A DNA stretch of 6,066 nt, taken from the NCBI GenBank assembly GCA_021781075.1, contig JAJXXN010000221.1, forward strand, positions 1 through 6,066, in the 5' to 3' direction. This document shows positions 1 through 5,924 of this stretch, in pieces; position 1 is the stretch's first letter; each line of letters starts with the position of its first letter. The notes beneath the pieces were generated by a model. The model had not been told where the DNA came from. It made no database searches and saw nothing but the letters and a program-made list of their open reading frames with translations. The position numbers and the translations under genes are program-made. Origin of the DNA: Acidobacteriota bacterium. GTDB taxonomy: Bacteria; Acidobacteriota; Terriglobia; Terriglobales; Acidobacteriaceae.

Positions 1-83
1 AAGCCGCCGCAGCGTGCCCGCCGCGGACTGGCCCCGGTTCACCACAGGTAGCGCGAGTCACACCATACCGCGGCGACGCATCG

Positions 84-89
84 TATACT
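84..89 (+). promoter_or_regulatory. -10 element of a probable leaderless nuoI promoter
   Basis: TATACT matches the sigma-70 -10 consensus TATAAT at five of six positions. Six bases separate it from the ATG at 96, so the expected transcription start is the A of the start codon. No purine-rich ribosome-binding site lies in front of that ATG (the bases are TGTTTCC), which fits a leaderless transcript. No convincing -35 box is visible at a 16-18 nt spacing, so the call rests on the -10 match and its position. Confidence 0.45.
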
Positions 90-95
90 GTTTCC

Positions 96-563
96 ATGTC
101 AGTCGTCCGCAACGTTTCGGCCATTGCCAAGGGAATGAGCATCACCTTTGGCGAGATATTCCAGCCCACCGTCGTTGAGAACTACCCCGACGGCAAGGGC
201 CCCATGCGCGGCGCCAAGTTCGAGGCGCGCTTCCGCGGAGCCCACGAGCTCCAGCGCGATGAAAACGGCCTGGAAAAATGCGTCGCCTGCTTCCTCTGCG
301 CCGCCGCCTGCCCGTCCAACTGCATCTACATCGAAGCCGCCGAGAACACCAACGAAGTGCGCATCTCGTCGGCGGATCGCTACGCCAAGGTCTACAACAT
401 CGACTACAACCGCTGCATCTTCTGCGGCTACTGTGTCGAGGCCTGCCCCACCGACGCCATCACCCACGGCCACGGATTCGAGCTCGCAACCTTGAACGCC
501 ACCAACCTCGTGATGCGCAAAGAAGACATGCTGGTGCCCGTCGCGGCGTTGACGGCGAAGTAA
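96..563 (+). CDS. nuoI: NADH-quinone oxidoreductase subunit I (NuoI), 2x[4Fe-4S]
   Basis: This 155-residue protein is the ferredoxin-like NuoI subunit of respiratory complex I. In the family it carries clusters N6a and N6b, which pass electrons along the peripheral arm toward NuoB and quinone at the inner face of the cytoplasmic membrane. Two CxxCxxCxxxCP motifs are visible: C62, C65, C68, C72 and C107, C110, C113, C117. The flanking GLEKC, AENTNE, RYAKVYNID and FELA...KEDMLV segments are typical of NuoI. The N-terminus (VRNVSAIAKGMSITFGEIFQP) matches the amphipathic start of the family, supporting the ATG at 96; no other ATG, GTG or TTG start occurs upstream in frame within the window. The C-terminal tail is short, ending about 38 residues after the second motif. 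No other nuo gene is visible on either side, which is unusual because nuoI normally lies in a long nuo operon. There is no Shine-Dalgarno sequence (see the -10 element at 84). Confidence 0.93.
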   Translation: MSVVRNVSAIAKGMSITFGEIFQPTVVENYPDGKGPMRGAKFEARFRGAHELQRDENGLEKCVACFLCAAACPSNCIYIEAAENTNEVRISSADRYAKVYNIDYNRCIFCGYCVEACPTDAITHGHGFELATLNATNLVMRKEDMLVPVAALTAK

Positions 564-719
564 TTTGGCAAATTGCATTTCAGCATTGGTCGTGTTGCGA
601 AGACGAAGCACCGGGTTTGTTTTTGTCCTGCACAAGGGGTGGCTTCATAGGTTTTGAATATTGCGCCCAACCATCCGCACGCTTCATAAAGCCTGAAATT
701 CTTCTACAATAAAGAAGCC
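564..719. other. Intergenic gap between nuoI and panD
   Basis: The 156 bases between the nuoI stop codon and the panD start hold no supportable gene and no clear intrinsic terminator. A T-rich run (GTTTGTTTTTGTCC, about 617-630) is not preceded by a convincing GC-rich stem. The end of the gap carries a possible panD promoter (683-710). An 8-base direct repeat GCTTCATA occurs at 642-649 and 681-688, the second copy overlapping the putative -35 box; its significance is uncertain. Confidence 0.6.
683..710 (+). promoter_or_regulatory. Putative panD promoter (TTCATA - 16 nt - TACAAT)
   Basis: TACAAT at 705-710 matches the -10 consensus at five of six positions, and TTCATA at 683-688 matches the -35 consensus at four of six, with a 16-nt spacer. 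The expected transcription start is about 717, only some 3 nt before the panD ATG at 720. A short inverted repeat, CTTCT (701-705) and AGAAG (713-717), flanks most of the -10 element. The purine run AAAGAAG sits too close to the ATG to be a good ribosome-binding site, so a near-leaderless mRNA is possible. Confidence 0.4.
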
Positions 720-1115
720 ATGCAGTCCGAACCTCTCCTCCGCCTCTTCAAATCCAAGATTCACCGCGTCCGCGTCACCGATGCCAACGTCGACTACGAG
801 GGCAGCGTCTCCATCGACAGCGAGCTGATGGATGCCGCTGAAATCCTCGACTGGGAAGAGGTGCACGTCTGGAACGTCACACGCGGCACGCGGCTGACCA
901 CCTACGCCATTCGCGGCGAGGCTGGCTCCGGGACCATCTGCCTCAATGGCGCCGCCGCCCATCTCAACCAGCCCGGCGACATCGTCATCCTCGCCACTTA
1001 CCTTTCACTGCCGCGCTCGCTTGCCCTTGCGCACAAACCCATCGTCATCCGCGTAGACGAGCGCAACCGCCGCTTGCCTGATGCAGAGGAGCTTCCCGGC
1101 CCGCTGAGCCGCTGA
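720..1115 (+). CDS. panD: Aspartate 1-decarboxylase proenzyme (PanD)
   Basis: PanD converts L-aspartate to beta-alanine and CO2 in the cytoplasm, supplying the beta-alanine half of pantothenate for coenzyme A. It is made as a proenzyme that cleaves itself at a Gly-Ser bond to form a catalytic pyruvoyl group. In this 131-residue protein the cleavage site is YEGS at residues 26-29, predicting cleavage between G28 and S29 and a pyruvoyl at position 29. Family residues are in place: K13 in KIHRVRVT, R58, T61 and Y62 in WNVTRGTRLTTYAI, and the NGAAAH loop at 76-81. The length is normal for the family (about 126-130 residues). The ATG at 720 gives the usual distance to the cleavage site, four residues longer than in E. 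coli. panB and panC are not adjacent. A DUF1643 gene follows after three bases, so the two are probably co-transcribed. Confidence 0.95.
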   Translation: MQSEPLLRLFKSKIHRVRVTDANVDYEGSVSIDSELMDAAEILDWEEVHVWNVTRGTRLTTYAIRGEAGSGTICLNGAAAHLNQPGDIVILATYLSLPRSLALAHKPIVIRVDERNRRLPDAEELPGPLSR

Positions 1116-1118
1116 TTC

Positions 1119-1631
1119 ATGCCGCCCTATCTTCCCGTCCAGCCCGGCATCACCTCCACCGCCGTCTTCGGCGGGGCGCGCAAGCAGTACCGCTACCGCC
1201 TCACGCGCCAATGGGATGCGGCGCGCCCCGCAATTCTCTTTGTCATGATGAACCCCAGCGTTGCCGACCTACATCAGGACGACCGCACCGTCCGTCGCGC
1301 CATCGACTTTGCCAGGCGCTGGAATTTTGGCCAGCTCCTTGTCGGCAATGTCTTTGCCTATCGCGCAACCGACCAGGCGCGGTTGCTTGAAACCCGCGAC
1401 CCGGTCGGGCCGGAAAACGACGCGCATCTGCTTGCCATGGCCGCCGCAAGCAGCAAAATTGTCTTTGCTTATGGCAAGCCGCACCCATCACTGCGATCGC
1501 GCGGGGGCGAAGTTGCCGCGCTTTTCCGCACCCGTGGCCATGCGCTGCATGTTTTGCGTCTGACGCTGGATGGCACGCCCATGCATCCACTTTATCTTCC
1601 AGCCGCGCTCAAGCCGGTCGAGTGGAAGTGA
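1119..1631 (+). CDS. DUF1643 domain-containing protein
   Basis: The protein has 170 residues and belongs to the DUF1643 family, whose biochemical function is not established as far as I know. Family hallmarks appear in order: ILFVMMNPSVAD (39-50), the DDRTVRRAIDFARRW segment (54-68), LLVGNVFAYRATD (73-85), DPVGPEND (94-101), a FAYG segment (115-118) where many relatives have AWG, and the C-terminal LDGTPMHPLYLP (149-160). The domain fills nearly the whole protein. There is no signal peptide or membrane segment, so it should be cytoplasmic. The ATG at 1119 lies three bases after the panD stop codon with no clear ribosome-binding site of its own, suggesting translational coupling to panD. The shared unit does not prove a link to pantothenate metabolism, because DUF1643 genes occur in many contexts. 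Confidence is high for the family and low for any function. Confidence 0.88.
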   Translation: MPPYLPVQPGITSTAVFGGARKQYRYRLTRQWDAARPAILFVMMNPSVADLHQDDRTVRRAIDFARRWNFGQLLVGNVFAYRATDQARLLETRDPVGPENDAHLLAMAAASSKIVFAYGKPHPSLRSRGGEVAALFRTRGHALHVLRLTLDGTPMHPLYLPAALKPVEWK

Positions 1632-1695
1632 CATTCGCACACAACCGCGTCACAATTGGTTATTCTGAAAAGGTAGCGCAATTTCATCCTTAAGC

Positions 1696-1712
1696 AGGGA
1701 AACACCACATTG
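1696..1712 (+). promoter_or_regulatory. Ribosome-binding site and TTG start codon of metH
   Basis: AGGGA at 1696-1700 is a good Shine-Dalgarno sequence with nine bases before the TTG at 1710-1712. The frame is closed upstream by TAG at 1674, and no ATG or GTG lies between that stop and 1710. The next in-frame ATG (codon 19) would remove most of the conserved DGAMGT motif at residues 16-21. TTG is therefore the only standard start codon that keeps the domain intact. Confidence 0.8.
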
Positions 1713-4700
1713 GCCGACTTTTTCTCCGAACTCGCGAAACGCGTCCTCATCTATGACGGCGCCATGGGCACCATCCTGCAGCGGCACAACCTGACGCTTG
1801 ACGATTTTCGCGGCAAAGAGGGCTGCAACGAGATACTCAACCTCTCGCGCCCGGATGTGGTCAAGAGCGTCCATGCCGCCTACTTCGAGGCCGGCAGCGA
1901 CATTGTGGAAACCAACACCTTCGGCGCGTCGAGCATCGTGCTTGCCGAGTACGAGATTGCCGACCAGGTGCGCAGCATCAACCTGGCTGCCGCGCGCCTG
2001 GCCCGCGAAGCGGCCGCACAGTACTCCACACCGGAGCGCCCACGCTTTGTGGCCGGCTCCCTTGGCCCCACCACCAAGCTGCCTTCGCTCGGCCACATCA
2101 CCTACGATGCAATGTTCGCATCCTACCTTGAACAGGCCGAGGCGCTCATCGAGGGCGGCGTGGACATTCTCCTCATCGAAACCTGCCAGGATCTGCTCCA
2201 GGTCAAAATTGCGCTCGCCGCCTGCCGCCAGGCCATCAACGCCGCCATAGCCGCAGGCCAGCCCCGCGTCGCACTGCAAGTCCAGGTCACGCTCGAGGCC
2301 ACGGGCACCATGCTCCTCGGCACGGAGATTGGCGCGGCGCTGGCCGTCCTTGAAAGTTTCCAGCCCGACCTGCTCGGCCTCAACTGCGCCACCGGCCCGG
2401 TGGAGATGAACGATGCGGTTCGCTTCCTTTGCCAGAACTCCACCATTCCCGTTGCCATTCAGCCCAATGCCGGCCTCCCGCAGAATGAGGGCGGGCACGC
2501 CGTCTATAAACTCACCCCGTCTGAGCTGGCTGCACACCATCGCCGTTTCATCACCGAGTACGGCGTCCGCGTAGTCGGCGGTTGCTGCGGGACCACCCCC
2601 GAACACCTGCGCGCCGTCGCCGAGGCCTGCCATCACCTCACGCCCGCCGCTGCCAGCGCGCGGCCGCAATCTGTCGCCGCCAGCGCCTTCTCCCCGCTTC
2701 TGCTCGAAGCCGACGCGCAGCCCATCATCATTGCCGAGGAGATGAACACCACCACGCGACTGGAGCACTTCCGCAACCTTGTCCGCGCGGGCGATTACGA
2801 TGCCATTCTCGCCATGGCCAAGCGACTGATCGCCGAGGGCTCCCAGATGCTTGACCTCTGCTGCGCCGTTGTTGGCGAGGACGAGATGGGCTACATGAAC
2901 GCGGTGCTAGAAAAAATTGCCACCCGCGTCACCGCGCCCATCCTTGTTGATTCCACCGAGGCCGATGTAATCGAGGAGGCACTCAAGCGCATCCCCGGCA
3001 AGCCCGTCATCAACTCCATCAATTTGGAGGACGGCGAAAAGCGCACCTCGCTGGTCCTGCCCATGGCGCGCAAATACGGCGCCGCGGTCATCGCGCTCAC
3101 CATTGATGAAGAGGGAATGGCGCTGACCGCCGACAAAAAAGTCGCCATCGCCCACCGCATCCACTCGCTCGCCACGGAAAAATACGGACTCCGCCCCGAG
3201 GACCTCATCTTCGACCCGCTCACCCTCCCCATCTCCACCGGGCAGGAGGATTACCGCACCGCGGGCATTGAAACCCTCGAGGCCGTCCGTCGCATCAAGG
3301 AGGAGCTCCCGCGCACGCGCACCGTCCTTGGCGTTTCCAATGTCTCCTTCGGCCTCGGCGCATACTCCCGCCGCGTTTTGAACTCGGTCTTTCTCAAAGA
3401 GGCCCTCGACCGCGGCCTCGATTGCGCCATCGTCAACTACTCCAAAATCTACCCGCTCTACAAAATCCCCGAGCGCGAAGTGGTACTGGCGCGCAATCTC
3501 ATCTTCCAAAACAAGGCCGAGGGCGAGCCGCTTCAGGCCTACATGGCCCACTTCGCCGCCCTCGGCAAATCAGCCGTGCCAGAGGAAGAACTCGCCGTTG
3601 AATCGCTGACCATGGAAGAAAAACTCCAGCAGCTCATCATCCGCGGCGAGCGCTCCATCGGCGGCCAATCCCTGGAGCAGGCCCTGGAATCCGCTCTCCT
3701 CATCTACTCGCCGCTCGACCTCATCAACAATGTCCTCCTCAACGGAATGAAGACCGTCGGCGAACTCTTCGGCGCGCGCAAAATGCAATTGCCATCGGTC
3801 CTCGATTCCGCCGCGGTCATGAAGGCCGCCGTCGCCTATCTCGAGCCAAAAATGGAAAAATCAGACGGCGCGGGCAAGGGAATCATGGTGCTGGCCACGG
3901 TCAAGGGCGACGTGCACGACATTGGGAAAAATCTCGTCGACATCATCCTCTCCAACAACGGTTTCCGCGTCATCAACCTCGGCATCAAGCAGCCGTCGGA
4001 CGTCATCATCAACGCCGCGCGCGAGGCCAATGCAGACTCCATCGGGCTGAGCGGGCTGCTCGTAAAATCCACCCTCGAGATGAAGTATGTGATTCAGGAC
4101 CTCGAGCGGCAGGGACTGACGATTCCAGTCATCTGCGGCGGCGCGGCGTTGACACGCAAATTCGTCGAGGATGACCTCCGCCGCGAGTACTCAGGCCCGG
4201 TTTTTTATGCCGAGGATGCATTCGCAGGCCTCCATGCCATCAGCGCGCTCACCAGCGCCGATGAACAAGAGCGCACGCGGGCCATCACAGAAGGCTCAAC
4301 AGTGAAAGTCTACGCCAAGGGCGCGCAGTTGACGGATGAAGAGGCCGGCACGGTCACCCTCACAGCGGAGGGCCGCTCACCCGCCGTCGAGCGCGCAACG
4401 GATATTCCCACCGCGCCATACCTCGGCGCACGGGTCTATGCCGACTACGACCTCGCCGAGCTCTTCACTTACATCAACGAGACAGCGCTGTTCAAGAACC
4501 AGTGGCAGTTGAAATCCGCCTCACAATCGGACTACCTCCGCCTTGTCGAGGAAAAGTACCGCCCGATCCTCGAAGAACTCAAGCAGGAGGTGCTCAACGC
4601 CGGGTGGTTTACCCCGAAATCCGTCATCGGCTTCTATCCGTGCGCGAGTGACCACGACGACCTCATCGTCTATTCGCCCACCGACCCCGAGCGCGAACTC

Positions 4701-5195
4701 GATCGCATCACCTTCCCTCGACAGGCGCAGGGACGCCGCCACTCCATCGCCGACTACTTCGAGCCGCTCGCGTCGGGGAAGCGCGATGTGGTCGGCTTCT
4801 CCATTGTCACCATGGGGGATGAAGCCTCGCGCCAGACGCACAAGCTTTACGACGCGGGTGATTTTACAAAGTATCTTTACCTCCACGGCCTCTCCGTTGA
4901 AACCGCCGAGGCGCTTGCGGAGTTTGCGCACAAGCAAATCCGCGGCTTGCTCGGCATCCACGGCGAAGACGCGCCACGCATCAACGATCTCTTCCATCAA
5001 AAATACCGTGGCTCACGCTTCTCCTTCGGCTACCCCGCCTGCCCCAACCTCGAGGACCAGGCAAAAATCTTCCGCCTTCTGGAGCCCGAGAAAAACATCG
5101 GCGTCCGCCTCACCGAGGGCTTCCATCTGGAGCCGGAGCAAAGCACCAACGCCATCATCGTCCACCATCCACAGGCAAAATATTTCGTCGTCTGA
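1710..5195 (+). CDS. metH: Cobalamin-dependent methionine synthase (MetH)
   Basis: MetH transfers a methyl group from 5-methyltetrahydrofolate through cob(I)alamin to homocysteine, giving methionine and tetrahydrofolate in the cytoplasm. The 1161-residue protein has all four modules. The homocysteine domain (about 1-310) starts with DGAMGT (16-21) and carries zinc ligands C226, C292 and C293 (GLNCATGP, GGCCGT). The pterin domain (about 338-600) has DSTE, NSINLEDG and VLGVSNVSFGL. The cap (about 635-715) precedes the B12-binding domain with DVHDIGK (734-740; H736 is the cobalt ligand), SGLL (781-784) and GGAALT (810-815). The reactivation domain (about 885-1160) has RFSFGYPACP, where R1103 and Y1108 correspond to the E. 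coli SAM-contacting R1134 and Y1139. It is slightly shorter than E. coli MetH (1227 residues). The usual GERTN at the start of the pterin domain reads AEEMN here (342-346). No metF or riboswitch is adjacent. An intrinsic terminator follows at 5263. Confidence 0.97.
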   Translation: MADFFSELAKRVLIYDGAMGTILQRHNLTLDDFRGKEGCNEILNLSRPDVVKSVHAAYFEAGSDIVETNTFGASSIVLAEYEIADQVRSINLAAARLAREAAAQYSTPERPRFVAGSLGPTTKLPSLGHITYDAMFASYLEQAEALIEGGVDILLIETCQDLLQVKIALAACRQAINAAIAAGQPRVALQVQVTLEATGTMLLGTEIGAALAVLESFQPDLLGLNCATGPVEMNDAVRFLCQNSTIPVAIQPNAGLPQNEGGHAVYKLTPSELAAHHRRFITEYGVRVVGGCCGTTPEHLRAVAEACHHLTPAAASARPQSVAASAFSPLLLEADAQPIIIAEEMNTTTRLEHFRNLVRAGDYDAILAMAKRLIAEGSQMLDLCCAVVGEDEMGYMNAVLEKIATRVTAPILVDSTEADVIEEALKRIPGKPVINSINLEDGEKRTSLVLPMARKYGAAVIALTIDEEGMALTADKKVAIAHRIHSLATEKYGLRPEDLIFDPLTLPISTGQEDYRTAGIETLEAVRRIKEELPRTRTVLGVSNVSFGLGAYSRRVLNSVFLKEALDRGLDCAIVNYSKIYPLYKIPEREVVLARNLIFQNKAEGEPLQAYMAHFAALGKSAVPEEELAVESLTMEEKLQQLIIRGERSIGGQSLEQALESALLIYSPLDLINNVLLNGMKTVGELFGARKMQLPSVLDSAAVMKAAVAYLEPKMEKSDGAGKGIMVLATVKGDVHDIGKNLVDIILSNNGFRVINLGIKQPSDVIINAAREANADSIGLSGLLVKSTLEMKYVIQDLERQGLTIPVICGGAALTRKFVEDDLRREYSGPVFYAEDAFAGLHAISALTSADEQERTRAITEGSTVKVYAKGAQLTDEEAGTVTLTAEGRSPAVERATDIPTAPYLGARVYADYDLAELFTYINETALFKNQWQLKSASQSDYLRLVEEKYRPILEELKQEVLNAGWFTPKSVIGFYPCASDHDDLIVYSPTDPERELDRITFPRQAQGRRHSIADYFEPLASGKRDVVGFSIVTMGDEASRQTHKLYDAGDFTKYLYLHGLSVETAEALAEFAHKQIRGLLGIHGEDAPRINDLFHQKYRGSRFSFGYPACPNLEDQAKIFRLLEPEKNIGVRLTEGFHLEPEQSTNAIIVHHPQAKYFVV

Positions 5196-5198
5196 TTT

Positions 5199-5251
5199 GC
5201 GGATAATTTCCGCTCCATGTGTCACGCTGGTTTAGTAAGAGCGTGAGCATG
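5199..5251 (+). other. Two stem-loops in the metH 3' untranslated region
   Basis: Two stem-loops lie between the metH stop codon and the terminator. The first pairs GCGGA (5199-5203) with TCCGC (5209-5213) around a 5-nt loop. The second pairs TCACGCT (5222-5228) with AGCGTGA (5240-5246) around an 11-nt loop, and can extend by CATG (5216-5219) with CATG (5248-5251) across a small internal loop. Neither is followed by a T-run. They may protect the metH mRNA 3' end or form the body of a small RNA that ends at the terminator. Confidence 0.45.
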
Positions 5252-5262
5252 TGTTTCCTCCT

Positions 5263-5298
5263 CGAACGGCCGCATTTTTTGCGGCCGTTCGTTTTTTT
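5263..5298 (+). terminator. Rho-independent terminator of metH
   Basis: A perfect 11-bp stem pairs CGAACGGCCGC (5263-5273) with GCGGCCGTTCG (5281-5291) around a 7-nt loop (ATTTTTT) and is followed directly by seven T residues (5292-5298). The opposite strand lacks a T-run after the stem, so it acts only on + strand transcription. It begins about 67 bases after the metH stop codon and separates metH from the glucosaminidase gene. Confidence 0.95.
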
Positions 5299-5306
5299 CG
5301 CATATA

Positions 5307-5330
5307 CCCCCTCCGACCCCACCCCCCCCC
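5307..5330 (+). repeat. C-rich tract ending in a C9 homopolymer
   Basis: Twenty of these 24 bases are C on the + strand, ending in an uninterrupted run of nine C residues (5322-5330). The tract lies just after the metH terminator and 26 bases before the glucosaminidase start codon. It is prone to replication slippage and, being C-rich and G-poor, could also act as a Rho loading region. It is non-coding if the start at 5357 is correct. A TATACC sequence at 5303-5308 just upstream is only a weak -10 candidate. Confidence 0.6.
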
Positions 5331-5352
5331 GCTTCGCTGTGAAGCTGGAGAC

Positions 5353-5400
5353 GACGATGCAATCCCAGCATGAAGTGACGATGCAATCCCAGCACGAGGA
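5353..5400 (+). repeat. 24-bp tandem duplication spanning a start codon
   Basis: Two adjacent 24-base units (5353-5376 and 5377-5400) share their first 18 bases, GACGATGCAATCCCAGCA, and differ at only three later positions. Each contains an in-frame ATG (5357 and 5381) and encodes MQSQHE, so the protein begins MQSQHEVTMQSQHEEF. The unit is a multiple of three, so the duplication adds eight residues without shifting the frame. Confidence 0.9.
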
Positions 5401-5848
5401 ATTTCTGATCAAGGCGGCGGCAACCGCCCGCGCCGCCGGCCACATCTGGCCCGACTACGCCGCCTGCGAGGTCGCGCTCGAGTCTGCTTGGGGCGCATCC
5501 ACACTCGCGCTCAAGGCCAATAATTTATTCGGGCAAAAGCAATTTCACCCGCCATACCACGGCACCGGGACCATCACGCTGCCAACAAAGGAATTTCTCC
5601 ATGGCGACTGGATCGAAGTGCAGGCGGCCTGGATGAGCTTTCCCGACTGGGGCGCATCTTGCAGGGTGCGCATGGAGGTTCTGCATCGCCTGGCAAGGGA
5701 ATATCCCGGCTACGCCCGCGCCCTCGCCGCCACAGATGGTGAAACCTTCATCCGCGAGGTCTCCGCTGTCTGGTCCACCGGCCCGCGCCGCGCCGTGGAA
5801 GTGCTGGCAATTCACGCCCGCTACCAGAAGCTTTTCAACCAGGAATGA
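5357..5848 (+). CDS. GH73-type glucosaminidase domain protein (peptidoglycan hydrolase)
   Basis: This 163-residue protein is one glucosaminidase (GH73, FlgJ/LytG-like) domain. Such enzymes cleave the bond between N-acetylglucosamine and N-acetylmuramic acid in peptidoglycan. The core ACEVALESAWGASTLALKANNLFGQK (36-61) matches the family motif (ALESGWG...NNLFGIK), with E42 the predicted catalytic acid. LPTKEF and the FPDWGASCRVRMEVLHR segment follow as in relatives, and WSTGPRRAVEVLAIHARY replaces the usual YATDPxYAxKL. The start at 5357 is supported by GGAG at 5347-5350, six bases upstream. The frame stays open back to a GTG at 5219, but that start lacks a ribosome-binding site and would lie upstream of the terminator. 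There is no signal peptide, membrane segment or wall-binding domain, so how it reaches the wall is unclear. It could be a phage-type lysin left in the chromosome or an enzyme exported in another way. No phage or flagellar gene is adjacent. Confidence 0.85.
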   Translation: MQSQHEVTMQSQHEEFLIKAAATARAAGHIWPDYAACEVALESAWGASTLALKANNLFGQKQFHPPYHGTGTITLPTKEFLHGDWIEVQAAWMSFPDWGASCRVRMEVLHRLAREYPGYARALAATDGETFIREVSAVWSTGPRRAVEVLAIHARYQKLFNQE

Positions 5849-5867
5849 ACTCAATTACCTCGGAGAC

Positions 5868-5896
5868 TTTTCACCTTTCGCCCCAAGAGCTATACT
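5868..5896 (+). promoter_or_regulatory. Probable sigma-70-type promoter of the exported-protein gene
   Basis: TTTTCA (5868-5873, four of six against TTGACA) and TATACT (5891-5896, five of six against TATAAT) are separated by the ideal 17 bases. The expected transcription start is about 5903, in the short gap after the glucosaminidase gene. The leader would contain TGAGG (5911-5915), nine bases before the ATG at 5925. This indicates the last gene is transcribed on its own. Confidence 0.6.
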
Positions 5897-5924
5897 CATC
5901 TTTCAACTGATGAGGTTTTCGGTC

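Noticed and set aside
1..51. Possible 3' end of an upstream gene in frame 1, ending at TAG 49-51
   Set aside because: Only 16 codons are visible (KPPQRARRGLAPVHHR) with no recognisable family, so it cannot be told from a chance open frame.
562..574. AATTTGGCAAATT inverted repeat after the nuoI stop codon
   Set aside because: The arms are only five AT pairs with no T-run, too weak for a terminator and plausible by chance.
99..635. A 178-codon minus-strand open frame opposite nuoI
   Set aside because: The + strand encodes an unmistakable NuoI; the antisense product is Gly/Val/Ala-rich low-information sequence.
1632..1709. A cobalamin or SAM riboswitch upstream of metH
   Set aside because: The gap is only 78 bases, with no B12-box-like sequence, no SAM-type helices and no terminator-like stem. 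TATTCT at 1661-1666 is a possible -10 but lacks a -35 at a proper distance.
1650..2768. A 372-codon open frame on the minus strand opposite metH
   Set aside because: It lies wholly opposite conserved metH domains, has no recognisable domain, and is expected from the strong GC bias of metH codons, which removes stops from one antisense frame.
2907..3551. A 214-codon minus-strand open frame within metH
   Set aside because: Same antisense artefact: it mirrors the conserved pterin-binding domain and has no ribosome-binding site or family resemblance.
5196..5300. A possible tRNA, because of GTTTAGTAAGAGC and TCGAAC fragments
   Set aside because: The fragments do not assemble into a cloverleaf: there is no acceptor stem, anticodon arm or correctly placed T-arm on either strand.
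5219..5356. An N-terminal extension of the glucosaminidase from GTG at 5219, including a hydrophobic stretch that resembles a signal peptide
   Set aside because: The hydrophobic codons come from the terminator hairpin and its T-runs. The GTG has no ribosome-binding site, and the extension would cross the terminator and the C9 tract.
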